From: Actinoalloteichus_B caeruleus
Lineage (GTDB): Bacteria > Actinomycetota > Actinomycetes > Mycobacteriales > Pseudonocardiaceae
Strand: one strand, 5' to 3'
DNA length: 64,000 nucleotides
Assembly: GCF_000718005.1 (NCBI RefSeq)
Contig: NZ_JODV01000018.1
Positions 10,440 through 17,983 of the stretch are shown piece by piece (position 1 is the stretch's first letter; each line of letters starts with the position of its first letter). Both the position numbers and the translations under genes were made by a program. Below the pieces are notes generated by a model. The model did no database searches. It worked only from the letters and a program-made list of their open reading frames with translations, and was not told where the DNA came from.

Positions 10440-11192
10440 TCAGCGACGGCGACCGCGACGGCCCGACGCGCGGGGTGCCCGGCGGGGACCTCCGCCCTTC
10501 CGGTTGCCGGCCGCCGGCGTCCGGCGTTCCCGACGATCGGTCGTGCCGCGTTCCCGCTTCGCCGGGGCCGGCTCCGCCTGGGGCACCCCCCGGCTGCTGT
10601 TGACGGTGCGCCCGCGCACGACCCCGATGAACCGCTCCATCAGATCGGTGGTCTCGACGTCCAACCACACCAACGCCACCCCCGACTCGGGTGCGTCGGA
10701 GACCGGGCGCCAGGTCAGGTCCTTGCGGTGGTGGAGACGGGCGAGTGACTGCGGGACCACGAGGAGTCCGTCACCGGCCGCCACGCGCTCGAACGCGCCC
10801 GCGGTGGTCGCCGGCCGCTCACCCGCGACCCGCCCCGGTGGGCGTTCCCACTCCAGCACGTCGTCCTGGGGGTGCAGCAGGACCTCGTCGGCCAGGTCGC
10901 CGCTCGACACCACCTCGGCGGCGGCCACGAAGTGCTCCTTCGGCACGACCACCACCGAGGTCTCCGAGTACAGGGGGATCGCGTGCAGGCCGGTGCGGTC
11001 GACGGGCAACCTGGTGACGGCCGCGTCCGCCCCGCCGTCCCGCACCAGTTCCACGGCGTCCGGGACGTCGACGGGGAGCACGGCCAAGGTGACCTCGGGG
11101 AAGCGTTCCTCCCAGATCCGCGCCCACTTGCCCGGGGTGACTCCCGGTACGTGCGCCAGTCTGAACGAGTGAGGTGCCTCCGGTACTGCCAC
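10440..11192 (-). CDS. LysR-type effector-binding domain protein without HTH
   Basis: A 250-residue protein starting at GTG. It consists of a LysR substrate-binding domain (FRLAHVPGVTPGKWARIWEE, GGADAAVTRLPVDRTGL, YSETSVVVVPKEH, GDGLLVVPQSLARL) and an Arg-rich tail of about 50 residues. The N-terminal DNA-binding helix-turn-helix of LysR regulators is absent, so it cannot act as a normal LysR factor by itself. It is divergent from a DUF5997 gene with only 58 bp between the starts, a pairing common in actinomycetes. The leader is very short: TAACCT ends seven bases before the GTG, which suggests a leaderless mRNA. Function unknown; a ligand-sensing or adaptor role is inference. Confidence 0.85.
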   Translation of the reverse strand: MAVPEAPHSFRLAHVPGVTPGKWARIWEERFPEVTLAVLPVDVPDAVELVRDGGADAAVTRLPVDRTGLHAIPLYSETSVVVVPKEHFVAAAEVVSSGDLADEVLLHPQDDVLEWERPPGRVAGERPATTAGAFERVAAGDGLLVVPQSLARLHHRKDLTWRPVSDAPESGVALVWLDVETTDLMERFIGVVRGRTVNSSRGVPQAEPAPAKRERGTTDRRERRTPAAGNRKGGGPRRAPRASGRRGRRR

Positions 11193-11198
11193 GGCGCC

Positions 11199-11243
11199 AG
11201 GTTACCGGGCGTGACCGCGCTCGCCCCAGGCGCTCGTTATCCT
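11199..11243. promoter_or_regulatory. Back-to-back leaderless promoters
   Basis: On the minus strand TAACCT (11199-11204) lies seven bases before the GTG at 11192. On the plus strand TATCCT (11238-11243) lies seven bases before the ATG at 11251. Both are followed by TGGCG-like sequence. The spacing fits actinobacterial leaderless transcription, in which the -10 box sits about seven bases from the start codon and no ribosome binding site is needed. The two start sites are only 58 bp apart, so the promoters probably influence each other. Confidence 0.5.
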
Positions 11244-11250
11244 GGCGGGT

Positions 11251-11640
11251 ATGACGGCACGGAAGACCCCGCAGACGATGAAGCCCGCCACCGCGGCGAA
11301 GAAGCTGGGGGTCTACCTCGACGCGACCCCAGCCGAGTTCCAGGAGGGGGTCGTCTCGCGGGACGAGCTGAACGCGCTCCAGGCCGATCCGCCGGACTGG
11401 CTGCGTGACCTGCGGCGCGACGGACCGCACCCCCGGCCCGTGGTGGCCGCCCGGCTCGGCGTCTCCATCAGCGGCCTCGCCAGGGCCGGGATCACCGACG
11501 CGCTCACCACGGCGGACATCAACCAGCTCCGGAGCGACAACCCCGACTGGCTCCAGCGGGAACGGGAGATCCGGGCGGAGACCCGGATGGAGGAGCAGCG
11601 CCTGCGGGAGCGGGACGCCGAGGACGGCTCCCGCCGCTGA
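11251..11640 (+). CDS. DUF5997 family protein
   Basis: A 129-residue soluble protein: MKPATAAKKLGVYLDATPAEFQ at the N-terminus, then two related segments, LNALQADPPDWLRDLRRDGPHPRPVVAARLGVS and INQLRSDNPDWLQRERE. The repeated (L)xxDxPDWLxxxR pattern suggests two similar helical modules around a helix-turn-helix-like centre (VAARLGVSISGLARAGI). Proteins of this type sit divergently next to the LysR effector-domain protein in many actinomycetes, as here. Its function is not known. If the central segment binds DNA, the two proteins together would contain the DNA-binding and the ligand-binding halves of a regulator; that is my inference. Confidence 0.8.
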   Translation: MTARKTPQTMKPATAAKKLGVYLDATPAEFQEGVVSRDELNALQADPPDWLRDLRRDGPHPRPVVAARLGVSISGLARAGITDALTTADINQLRSDNPDWLQREREIRAETRMEEQRLRERDAEDGSRR

Positions 11641-11689
11641 CCACCGGCCGGCACCGGCGCGAGCTGGGGCATCACCGGCCGCGCGGCAC

Positions 11690-12185
11690 CGTCGTCGTGC
11701 GCGTTCGTCGAGCGGGTAGGGGAGTTCGACCGCCAGCTCCGCCACCGTCACGTCCGCCGGAGTTCCGATCGAGAGCACGGGGTGCTGAACCTCGACAGCA
11801 CCCCGTACGGGCTCCTGACCCGCGGCGTTACCCGGATGGGGCCCGACGCGAGGTCGGCGGTGCCCGCCGACGGCTCGTCCGGCTCCGTCGTCGGGTAGGA
11901 CGGGACCTCCTCGAGGAAGCCCCGGAGCCGGGGCCCCGGACGGCCTCACCTGACGGGCGAGCCGGTCCAGCAGGAACCGGCGGACCCGCGCGAGGTCGAC
12001 CAGGCGGGTCGCCAGCCCCTCCGGGCCGAGCGTGAGCCGGAAGACGTTCGTCGTCGGGCCCAGCGGGGTCGCCGGGACCCCGTCCGTCGGCACGCCCGCC
12101 CTGGCGTTCCCGCTGACCACGTTCCAGTACCGGTCCACGACCACGGGCGGGTGAGGATCGTGGGCGCGCGGCAGCGTCGCGAGAG
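11690..12185 (-). pseudogene. Relic of an XRE/MmyB-type transcriptional regulator
   Basis: Translated on the minus strand, 12180 down to about 11940 gives HDPHPPVVVDRYWNVVSGN, then PTTNVFRLTLGPEGLATR and LVDLARVRRFLLDRLARQV, the pattern of the MmyB-like ligand-binding domain of actinomycete XRE regulators. From about 11940 to 11800 the homologous sequence (FLEEVPSYPTTEPDEP) is in a different frame. The family's C-terminal SIGTPADVTVAELAVELPYP returns in the first frame near 11780. So at least two frameshifts are present, and the N-terminal helix-turn-helix is missing. The remnant lies between DUF5997 and TetR and has no intact reading frame. The boundaries are approximate. Confidence 0.65.
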
Positions 12186-12449
12186 CGGCCCGGCGCGGGG
12201 CCAGCTCGCCGGTCACCGACGAGCCCACCCCAGACACGCCGCCCCCGAGGAGGGGTGGCCGGGCGGGTGTGACCGACCCGCCCGCCGGTTCCGTCGGGCG
12301 TACCGCCGTGCCCACCCGCCAGGCTCAGCTCGACTCCGGGGCGGCCGGGGGTAGCGGAGATCGCGTGGTCGGTGGTCGGTGGTCGGTGGTGGAGCGTCGC
12401 GCGAGGTGGCGGCCCTCCGGCGCTCTGGGTGAGGCGCGCCCGGCCCGGA

Positions 12450-13088
12450 TCAGCTGGTGGGGCGGTCAGCCGGCGCCGTCACCTCGCCCACCACCAGGCG
12501 GAGCGCCGCCCGCGCGTGGCGTCGTGCCTCGGCGGGGGAGGGAGCGGCGGTCAGCCCGAGGAGTCGGCGTCGGTGCGGTTCGCCCAGCAGCAGGCCGAAC
12601 AGCGCCTCGGCGCGACCGTCCGCCGCGGCGTCCGGTGGTGTGCCCTCGGCGTCGAGCAGTGCTGAGAGGAGTTCGATGTAGCCGAGGGGGCCGCTGGCGT
12701 AGAAGCGCTCGGCCAGACGCGGGAACTGGGGGGCCTCGGCGATCATGAGGCGGTGCAGTCCGACCGCCTCGTCGGAGTGCAGCACGAGGACGAGGCGGGT
12801 GGCCACGTCGGTCAGCGACTCGTCCTCCGCCGTGAGCTGGGCGAGCGCGCTCACGCGGAACCGTTCCACCGCGGCGGTGAACACCTCGGCCTTGTCGCCG
12901 AAGTAGGTGTAGATGGTGCGCTTCGTCACGCGGGCGGCCGCCGCGAGTTCGTCGATCGAGGTCTGGCCGAACCCCTTGGCCACGAAGAGGCTCACCGCCG
13001 CGTCGAGGACCTGGTCTCGCCGGCGCTCGCGTTCCTCCTGGGTGGGACGGCCACGCTTGGGCCGTCCCGTCGCCTCCACGTGCGTCAT
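12450..13088 (-). CDS. TetR/AcrR family transcriptional regulator
   Basis: A 212-residue regulator. The N-terminal TetR DNA-binding domain is clear: RRDQVLDAAVSLFVAKGF, TSIDELAAAARVTKRTIYTYF, GDKAEVFTAAV. The C-terminal ligand domain is of the AefR/TetR_C_33-like kind (LHRLMIAEAPQFPRLAERFY). The ATG at 13088 is chosen because the upstream in-frame sequence is A/T-rich operator DNA. It is divergent from the 2-oxoacid dehydrogenase operon, and a 26-bp palindrome lies between them, so it most likely represses itself and that operon. The inducing ligand is not predictable; a substrate of the dehydrogenase is the simplest guess. Confidence 0.93.
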   Translation of the reverse strand: MTHVEATGRPKRGRPTQEERERRRDQVLDAAVSLFVAKGFGQTSIDELAAAARVTKRTIYTYFGDKAEVFTAAVERFRVSALAQLTAEDESLTDVATRLVLVLHSDEAVGLHRLMIAEAPQFPRLAERFYASGPLGYIELLSALLDAEGTPPDAAADGRAEALFGLLLGEPHRRRLLGLTAAPSPAEARRHARAALRLVVGEVTAPADRPTS

Positions 13089-13139
13089 CGCATGCCCTTC
13101 GTCATCACCGTGCCGGAGTCGGCGGCCTGACCCACATCC

Positions 13140-13166
13140 TATAATGATACGAAATAGTGTCATTAT
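13140..13166. promoter_or_regulatory. TetR operator overlapping a TATAAT promoter element
   Basis: ATAATGATAC (13141-13150), a 6-bp spacer, then GTGTCATTAT (13157-13166) form a 10-bp-arm inverted repeat with a single mismatch. The plus strand also reads TATAAT at 13140-13145, a perfect -10 hexamer, though I see no good -35. It is the most A/T-rich spot in several kilobases and lies between the divergent TetR gene and the E1 alpha gene. Binding of the repressor here would block both promoters. Palindrome seen directly; identity of the binding protein is inferred from position. Confidence 0.8.
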
Positions 13167-13225
13167 CTGCGGGTTCCGCCACACCCGGCGCGGAGCCCGC
13201 CAGGGCACGAAGCGAGGAGTACACG

Positions 13226-14317
13226 ATGGCCAAGCGCAGGCCCACCGTGCGCGAACCGCGAGGGCAGCACGGCCCGGCGGGGGAGGACGCCGCCACCGAC
13301 GGCGGCCAGCGGCGGGAGTTCTACCGGCGGATGGTGTTCATCCGCCGGTTCGAGGAGCGCGCGGCGCGCGCGTACACCCAGGCCGAGATCGGCGGCTACT
13401 GCCACCTGAACCTCGGAGAGGAGGCGACCGTCGTGGGCCTGATGTCGGCCCTGGAACAGACGGACTACCTCTTCACCAACTACCGCGAGCACGGCTACGC
13501 CCTCGCTCGGGGCGTCGCGGCAGGGCGGGTGATGGCGGAGCTCTACGGCCGCCGCGACGGTGTCTCGAAGGGATGGGGCGGTTCGATGCACCTCTTCGAC
13601 GGGAACGCCCGGCTGCTCGGGGGATACGGCATCGTCGGTGGACAGCTCCCCCTGGCCACCGGAGCGGCCCTCGCCATCGACTACCGGGGCGGCGACGAGG
13701 CCGTCGCCTGCGTCATGGGCGACGGAACGACCAACATCGGCGCGTTCCACGAATCCCTCAACATCGCGGCCCTGTGGAACCTGCCCGTCGTCTACGTCGT
13801 CGTGAACAACGGCCTCGGTATGGGCACCACGGTGGAGAAGGCCTCCGGCGAACCGGAACTCCACCGCAAGGCCGCCTCCTACCGGATGTCCTCGGCCCGC
13901 GTGGACGGCAACGACCCGGTCGCGGTGCGCGAGGCGATGCTCAGCGCCCTCGCGAGCGCCCGGTCCGGGCGGCCCTTCCTCCTGGAGGCGGTCAGCTCAC
14001 GCCTGAAGGGGCACTCCGTCGTCGACCCCGCCAAGTACCGCACCCGTGAGGAGGTGGAGGCGCTCAGGACCAGCGATCCCGTCGCCGCCCTCGCGTTCCG
14101 ACTGCGGGACGAGGGCGAATTGACCGACGAGGCGATCGCCGAGATCGACGCCGAGGCCACCAGCGCGGTCGCCTTCGCCGAGGCCAGTCCGGCGCCATCC
14201 GTGGACACGCTGTTCGACTACACCTACGCGACGCCGGTTCCCAACGACTCCCGGCGGCTACCGGGACAACCCCTGTTCGAACCAGCGCCCCTCCCGAGGA
14301 TCGGAGCTGACCGGTGA
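13226..14317 (+). CDS. 2-oxoacid dehydrogenase E1 component, alpha subunit
   Basis: A 363-residue thiamine-diphosphate enzyme subunit. Landmarks: RRMVFIRRFEERAARAYTQ, HLNLGEEATVVG, TNYREHGYALARG, KGWGGSMHLFD, GGYGIVGGQLPLATGAALA, and the ThDP motif GDGTTNIGAFHESLN...VVNN. This is the acetoin/pyruvate type of E1 alpha (AcoA/PdhA-like), which decarboxylates a 2-oxo acid and passes the acyl group to lipoyl-E2. ATG at 13226 follows GCGAGGAG. The stop overlaps the GTG of the beta subunit. No E3 gene is present, so the housekeeping dihydrolipoyl dehydrogenase must serve. Pyruvate, acetoin and branched-chain 2-oxo acids are all possible substrates. Confidence 0.93.
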   Translation: MAKRRPTVREPRGQHGPAGEDAATDGGQRREFYRRMVFIRRFEERAARAYTQAEIGGYCHLNLGEEATVVGLMSALEQTDYLFTNYREHGYALARGVAAGRVMAELYGRRDGVSKGWGGSMHLFDGNARLLGGYGIVGGQLPLATGAALAIDYRGGDEAVACVMGDGTTNIGAFHESLNIAALWNLPVVYVVVNNGLGMGTTVEKASGEPELHRKAASYRMSSARVDGNDPVAVREAMLSALASARSGRPFLLEAVSSRLKGHSVVDPAKYRTREEVEALRTSDPVAALAFRLRDEGELTDEAIAEIDAEATSAVAFAEASPAPSVDTLFDYTYATPVPNDSRRLPGQPLFEPAPLPRIGADR

Positions 14318-15324
14318 GCATCATGACCTACCGCCAGGCGCTCCGCGACACCCTCCGCACCGAGATGCGCAGGGATCCGGACGTGCTGCTCCTCGGCGAG
14401 GAGATCGGTGTGTTCGAGGGCTCCTACAAGATCACGGCCGGGCTGCTCGCCGAGTTCGGCGAGAAGCGCGTGCGCGACACCCCCATCGCCGAGGAGGGGT
14501 TCACCGGGGCGGCCATCGGCGCCGCCATGCTCGGCCTCCGACCGGTCGTGGAGATCATGACCATTAACTTCTCGCTGCTCGCCCTCGACCAGATCGTGAA
14601 CCACGCCGCCAAGATCTACGGCATGTTCGGCGGCCAGGCCCGGGTCCCGCTGGTCATCCGCACCCCGGGAGGTGGCGGCCAGCAACTCGGCGCCACCCAC
14701 TCGCAGAACATCGAGCTGTACTACGCGTTCGTGCCGGGGATGAAGGTCGTCGCGCCCTCCAACCCCGCCGATGCCAAGTCGCTGCTGCTGGCGGCGATCC
14801 GCGACGACGACCCCGTTCTGTTCCTCGAGAACCTCGCCCTGTACAACGCGAAGGGCGAGGTGCCGGACGACGACACCCCCGGTGAGATCGGCCGAGCCGC
14901 CGTCACCCGCCCGGGCCGGGACATCACCGTCGTCGCCTACTCCCGGATGGCCGCCGTCGCCCTCACCGTCGCCGAGCGGATGGCCCAGACCGACGGCATC
15001 GACATCGAGGTCGTCGACCTGCGGAGCCTGCGCCCACTCGACCGGGAGACCGTGGTCGACTCCGTCCGCAGGACGCACTGCGCCGTCGTCCTCGAGGACG
15101 ACTGGCTCACCTACGGCATCGGAGCGGAGATCGCGGCCACCATCTCCGACGGCGCCTTCGACTGGCTCGACGCTCCCGTCCGCCGGGTCGCCATGGCCGA
15201 AGTCCCGCTCCCCTACGCCAAGACCCTGGAAACGGCGGCCCTTCCCTCCGCCGACGACGTCACCACCGCCATCCGCCAGACGCTCGCCTCCGTCGGCCGT
15301 CGCGCGGGGAAGGACATCCCGTGA
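14314..15324 (+). CDS. 2-oxoacid dehydrogenase E1 component, beta subunit
   Basis: A 336-residue E1 beta subunit starting at GTG within the end of the alpha gene (GTGA). It has YRQALRDTLRTEMRRDPDVLLLGEEIG, the region TPIAEEGFTGAAIGAAMLGLRPVVEIM, the conserved TPGGGGQQLGATHSQ, and the C-terminal transketolase domain with DLRSLRPLDRETVVDSVRRT. It forms the alpha2beta2 E1 heterotetramer with the preceding product, binding the pyrimidine end of ThDP through the conserved glutamate in the EE motif. The beta stop overlaps the E2 start, so all three subunits are translated together. Close to the acetoin dehydrogenase/pyruvate dehydrogenase group by motif. Confidence 0.93.
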   Translation: MSIMTYRQALRDTLRTEMRRDPDVLLLGEEIGVFEGSYKITAGLLAEFGEKRVRDTPIAEEGFTGAAIGAAMLGLRPVVEIMTINFSLLALDQIVNHAAKIYGMFGGQARVPLVIRTPGGGGQQLGATHSQNIELYYAFVPGMKVVAPSNPADAKSLLLAAIRDDDPVLFLENLALYNAKGEVPDDDTPGEIGRAAVTRPGRDITVVAYSRMAAVALTVAERMAQTDGIDIEVVDLRSLRPLDRETVVDSVRRTHCAVVLEDDWLTYGIGAEIAATISDGAFDWLDAPVRRVAMAEVPLPYAKTLETAALPSADDVTTAIRQTLASVGRRAGKDIP

Positions 15325-16613
15325 TCGACATCCTCATGCCCCGCCTCTCCGACACGATGGAGGAAGGCGTCATCGTCGCCTGGCGCAAGAAGCCCGGCGA
15401 GGCGGTGGAGATCGGCGACGTCCTCGTCGAGATCGAGACCGACAAGGCCACCATGGAACACGAGGCCTACGAGGCGGGAACCCTCCACGAGATCCTTCTC
15501 CCGGAAGGCGAGACGGTGCGCATCGGCACCGTGATCGCCCGGATCGACGACGGCCGGGAACCCCTGGCGGGGACTCCGCCGCGGGACGGCACCAGCCAAG
15601 GGAAGCCCCCGGCACCCGCCACGAGCGAGCCGCCCATCCCCGAGAGCGGCCCCGCCCCCGCCACCGACCCGGCCCCCACCGAGGGCGGGGCGGCCACCTC
15701 CCCACCCGCGCGACGCCCGCTCGCCACGCCGCTCGTCCGGCGACTCGCCCGCGACAACGCCATCGACCTGAACGAGATCATCGGCAGCGGGCCGGGGGGT
15801 CGGATCATCCGAGCCGACCTCGACAGGGCGCTGGCCCGAGGCCCCGGGGCGACCGGGCACTCGGTTCCCGCCGGTAGCGGCGGTGCCACCACACCGAACG
15901 GCGGCGTTCCCACCGGAGCGACCTCGGTCCCCTTCGACACCACTCGGCAGGTCATCAGCAGGAGACTCACCGAGAGCAGCAGCTCGGTCCCGCACTTCTC
16001 CGTCACCGCCGTCGCCGACGTCGAGGAACTCCTCGCTCTGCGGGCGCGGATCAACGCCGAGCTCGACGACGCCGGCCAGGGGAAGGTCAGCCTCAACGAC
16101 CTCATCGTCCGGGCCAGCGCCGTCGCCCTCCGGGAACACCCCGGGGTCAACGCCTCCTACTCCGAGGAGGGCCGAGGGGCCACCCTGCTGCACGAGCACG
16201 TCAACATCGGGATCGCGGTCGCCTCCGACCACGGCCTCGTGGTCCCGGTCATCGCCGACGCCGACCGCATGGCGGTCTCCCGCATCGCCGCCGAGTCCCG
16301 GCGGTTGGTGGGGCTGGCGAAGGACCGCAAGCTGAGCGGCGCGGACATGACCGGCGGCACGTTCACGATCAGCAACCTCGGCATGTACCAGGTGGATAGC
16401 TTCACCGCCATCATCAACCCACCGGAGGGCGCGATCCTCGCCGTCGGAGCGGCCCTCCCCGAACCCGCGGCGGTCGAGGGCGCCGTCGCGGTGCGCCACC
16501 GCATCCGCTGCACGCTCTCGGCGGACCACCGCATCATCGACGGCGCTCTCGCCGCGCGGTTCCTGTCCACACTCACCAGCCTGCTCGAACACCCGCTGCG
16601 GATCATCGCCTGA
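15321..16613 (+). CDS. 2-oxoacid dehydrogenase E2 (dihydrolipoamide acyltransferase)
   Basis: A 430-residue E2 starting at GTG. Domain order: one lipoyl domain (residues about 1-75) with the lipoylation site in IETDKATMEHEA; a Pro/Ala-rich linker; a peripheral E3-binding domain (ATPLVRRLARDNAIDLNEI, GSGPGGRIIRADL); a second linker; and the catalytic acyltransferase domain ending in CTLSADHRIIDGALAARFL, with the active-site His and Asp. This is a complete, single-lipoyl E2. It closes the TetR-controlled operon. The gap downstream shows no fourth gene for E3. The acyl group cannot be deduced from sequence alone. Confidence 0.94.
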   Translation: MIDILMPRLSDTMEEGVIVAWRKKPGEAVEIGDVLVEIETDKATMEHEAYEAGTLHEILLPEGETVRIGTVIARIDDGREPLAGTPPRDGTSQGKPPAPATSEPPIPESGPAPATDPAPTEGGAATSPPARRPLATPLVRRLARDNAIDLNEIIGSGPGGRIIRADLDRALARGPGATGHSVPAGSGGATTPNGGVPTGATSVPFDTTRQVISRRLTESSSSVPHFSVTAVADVEELLALRARINAELDDAGQGKVSLNDLIVRASAVALREHPGVNASYSEEGRGATLLHEHVNIGIAVASDHGLVVPVIADADRMAVSRIAAESRRLVGLAKDRKLSGADMTGGTFTISNLGMYQVDSFTAIINPPEGAILAVGAALPEPAAVEGAVAVRHRIRCTLSADHRIIDGALAARFLSTLTSLLEHPLRIIA

Positions 16614-17173
16614 GCCGACGCGGGGTGGGACCGCTCCTCCGGGCCGCGTCCCCCGGGATCGTGTCCCACCCCGCCACGTACCCGACCAGCGCGGGGCGTT
16701 CCCACCGCACCCGCCCCAGCGAGGAACACCGCGCCAGCCTCGGCGAGGAACCACCACGCCAGCGCACGGACCTCACCAGTGGGAAGCCGCGCGGAACCCC
16801 TGTTCGTCGTCCCTCGGTGCGCGGAGCGGTCAGCGCCGGCGGTGTGGCCGACCTGCCGCCGTCGGAGCCGTCGCGCGGCCGGTCCCACCACCGGCGTCAG
16901 CCCGCGTCCGACGCTTACCCCCTGCCGCCCGGTGCCGCCACGTCGTCCAACCGAGGGAATCGAACTCGCCGCTGACCGGCGTCCTCTCGTCGCGCACCCC
17001 CGGGACGGCTGGCGCTATCGGGCCGGGAGCCCCACCCCCCGGCACCCCGCCCCAGGCGCGCGGGACACGGTTCCGCCCTGCCGGGTGGCCGACGATGCGG
17101 CAGATTCTCGACAGGGGCCCCGGGCCGCTCCGGCTGGGACACCCGACCTCGGCGGTGCGGGAGGGGGACGAGC
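16614..17173. other. Intergenic region, no gene seen
   Basis: These 560 bp separate the E2 gene from the molybdenum hydroxylase operon. Frames on both strands are short and without family similarity. The right end carries GGGAGGGGGACGAGC, the ribosome binding site of the FAD-subunit gene. The promoter of that operon should lie here, but I cannot point to a convincing -35/-10 pair. Confidence 0.55.
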
Positions 17174-17983
17174 ATGGACCTGAACACGGTGACCGAGGTG
17201 CGCGACGCCCGGCAGCGGGGAGAATGGCGGCCCGGCGACGCGTGGCTGGCGGGTGGCACGTACCTGTTCTCCGAGCCCCAACCACACCTGCGCCGGCTCG
17301 TGGACCTCGCCCGCATGGACTGGCCGCCCGTGGCGATCCTGGCCGACGGCTCGTGGGAAATCGCGGCGACCTGCACGATCGCCGAGCTGTCCGCCTTCGC
17401 GGCGACCACGGGACCCGCGACCTCCGGGCTGGTCGAGCGGTGCTGCCGGGCGTTCCTGGCGTCGGTCAAGATCTGGAACACCGCCACGGTGGGCGGGAAC
17501 CTGTGCCTGGCGCTGCCCGCCGGACCGATGATCTCCCTCACCGCCGCCCTCGGCGCGGTCTGCCGGCTCATCGCCACCGACGGCACCCGCCGCGCGCTCC
17601 CCGTCACCGACCTCATCACCGGGCCGGCCCGCACCGCCCTCACCGAGGGCGAGCTGCTGCGTTCGGTCACCATCCCAGCCCGGGCGTTGTCGGCCCGAAC
17701 CGCGTTCCGGCGGGCGTCCCAGCACCAGCACGGCCGGTCCTCGGCCCTGCTGGTCGGAACCCTGGACGGGAGGCGGTTCTCGCTCACGGTCACCGCGTCG
17801 ACCCCCCGCCCTGTGGTGCTCGAGTTCGCCGCTCCGCCCACGGCGGAGGCGCTGAGCACCGCGATCGACGGCGCCGTGGGCGGAAACTGGCTCGACGACG
17901 TGCACGGGATACCCGCCTGGCGGCGGCACCTCACCCTGCGACTCGCGGACGAGGTGCTGGCCGAACTGGGGGCAGCGCCGTGA
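17174..17983 (+). CDS. Molybdenum hydroxylase FAD-binding subunit (CoxM/XDH-like)
   Basis: A 269-residue FAD-binding subunit of the xanthine dehydrogenase/CO dehydrogenase family. The first FAD motif is LAGGTYLF (family AGGTD/NL), the second is NTATVGGNLCLALPAGPM. A CO_deh_flav_C-type domain follows (RTALTEGELLRSVTIP). It passes electrons from the iron-sulfur subunit to its acceptor. The ATG at 17174 has a strong GGGAGGGGG ribosome binding site. The stop overlaps the GTG of the next gene. No dedicated XdhC/MobA-like maturation gene is seen nearby. The substrate class (purine, aldehyde, heteroaromatic) cannot be told from this subunit. Confidence 0.9.
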   Translation: MDLNTVTEVRDARQRGEWRPGDAWLAGGTYLFSEPQPHLRRLVDLARMDWPPVAILADGSWEIAATCTIAELSAFAATTGPATSGLVERCCRAFLASVKIWNTATVGGNLCLALPAGPMISLTAALGAVCRLIATDGTRRALPVTDLITGPARTALTEGELLRSVTIPARALSARTAFRRASQHQHGRSSALLVGTLDGRRFSLTVTASTPRPVVLEFAAPPTAEALSTAIDGAVGGNWLDDVHGIPAWRRHLTLRLADEVLAELGAAP

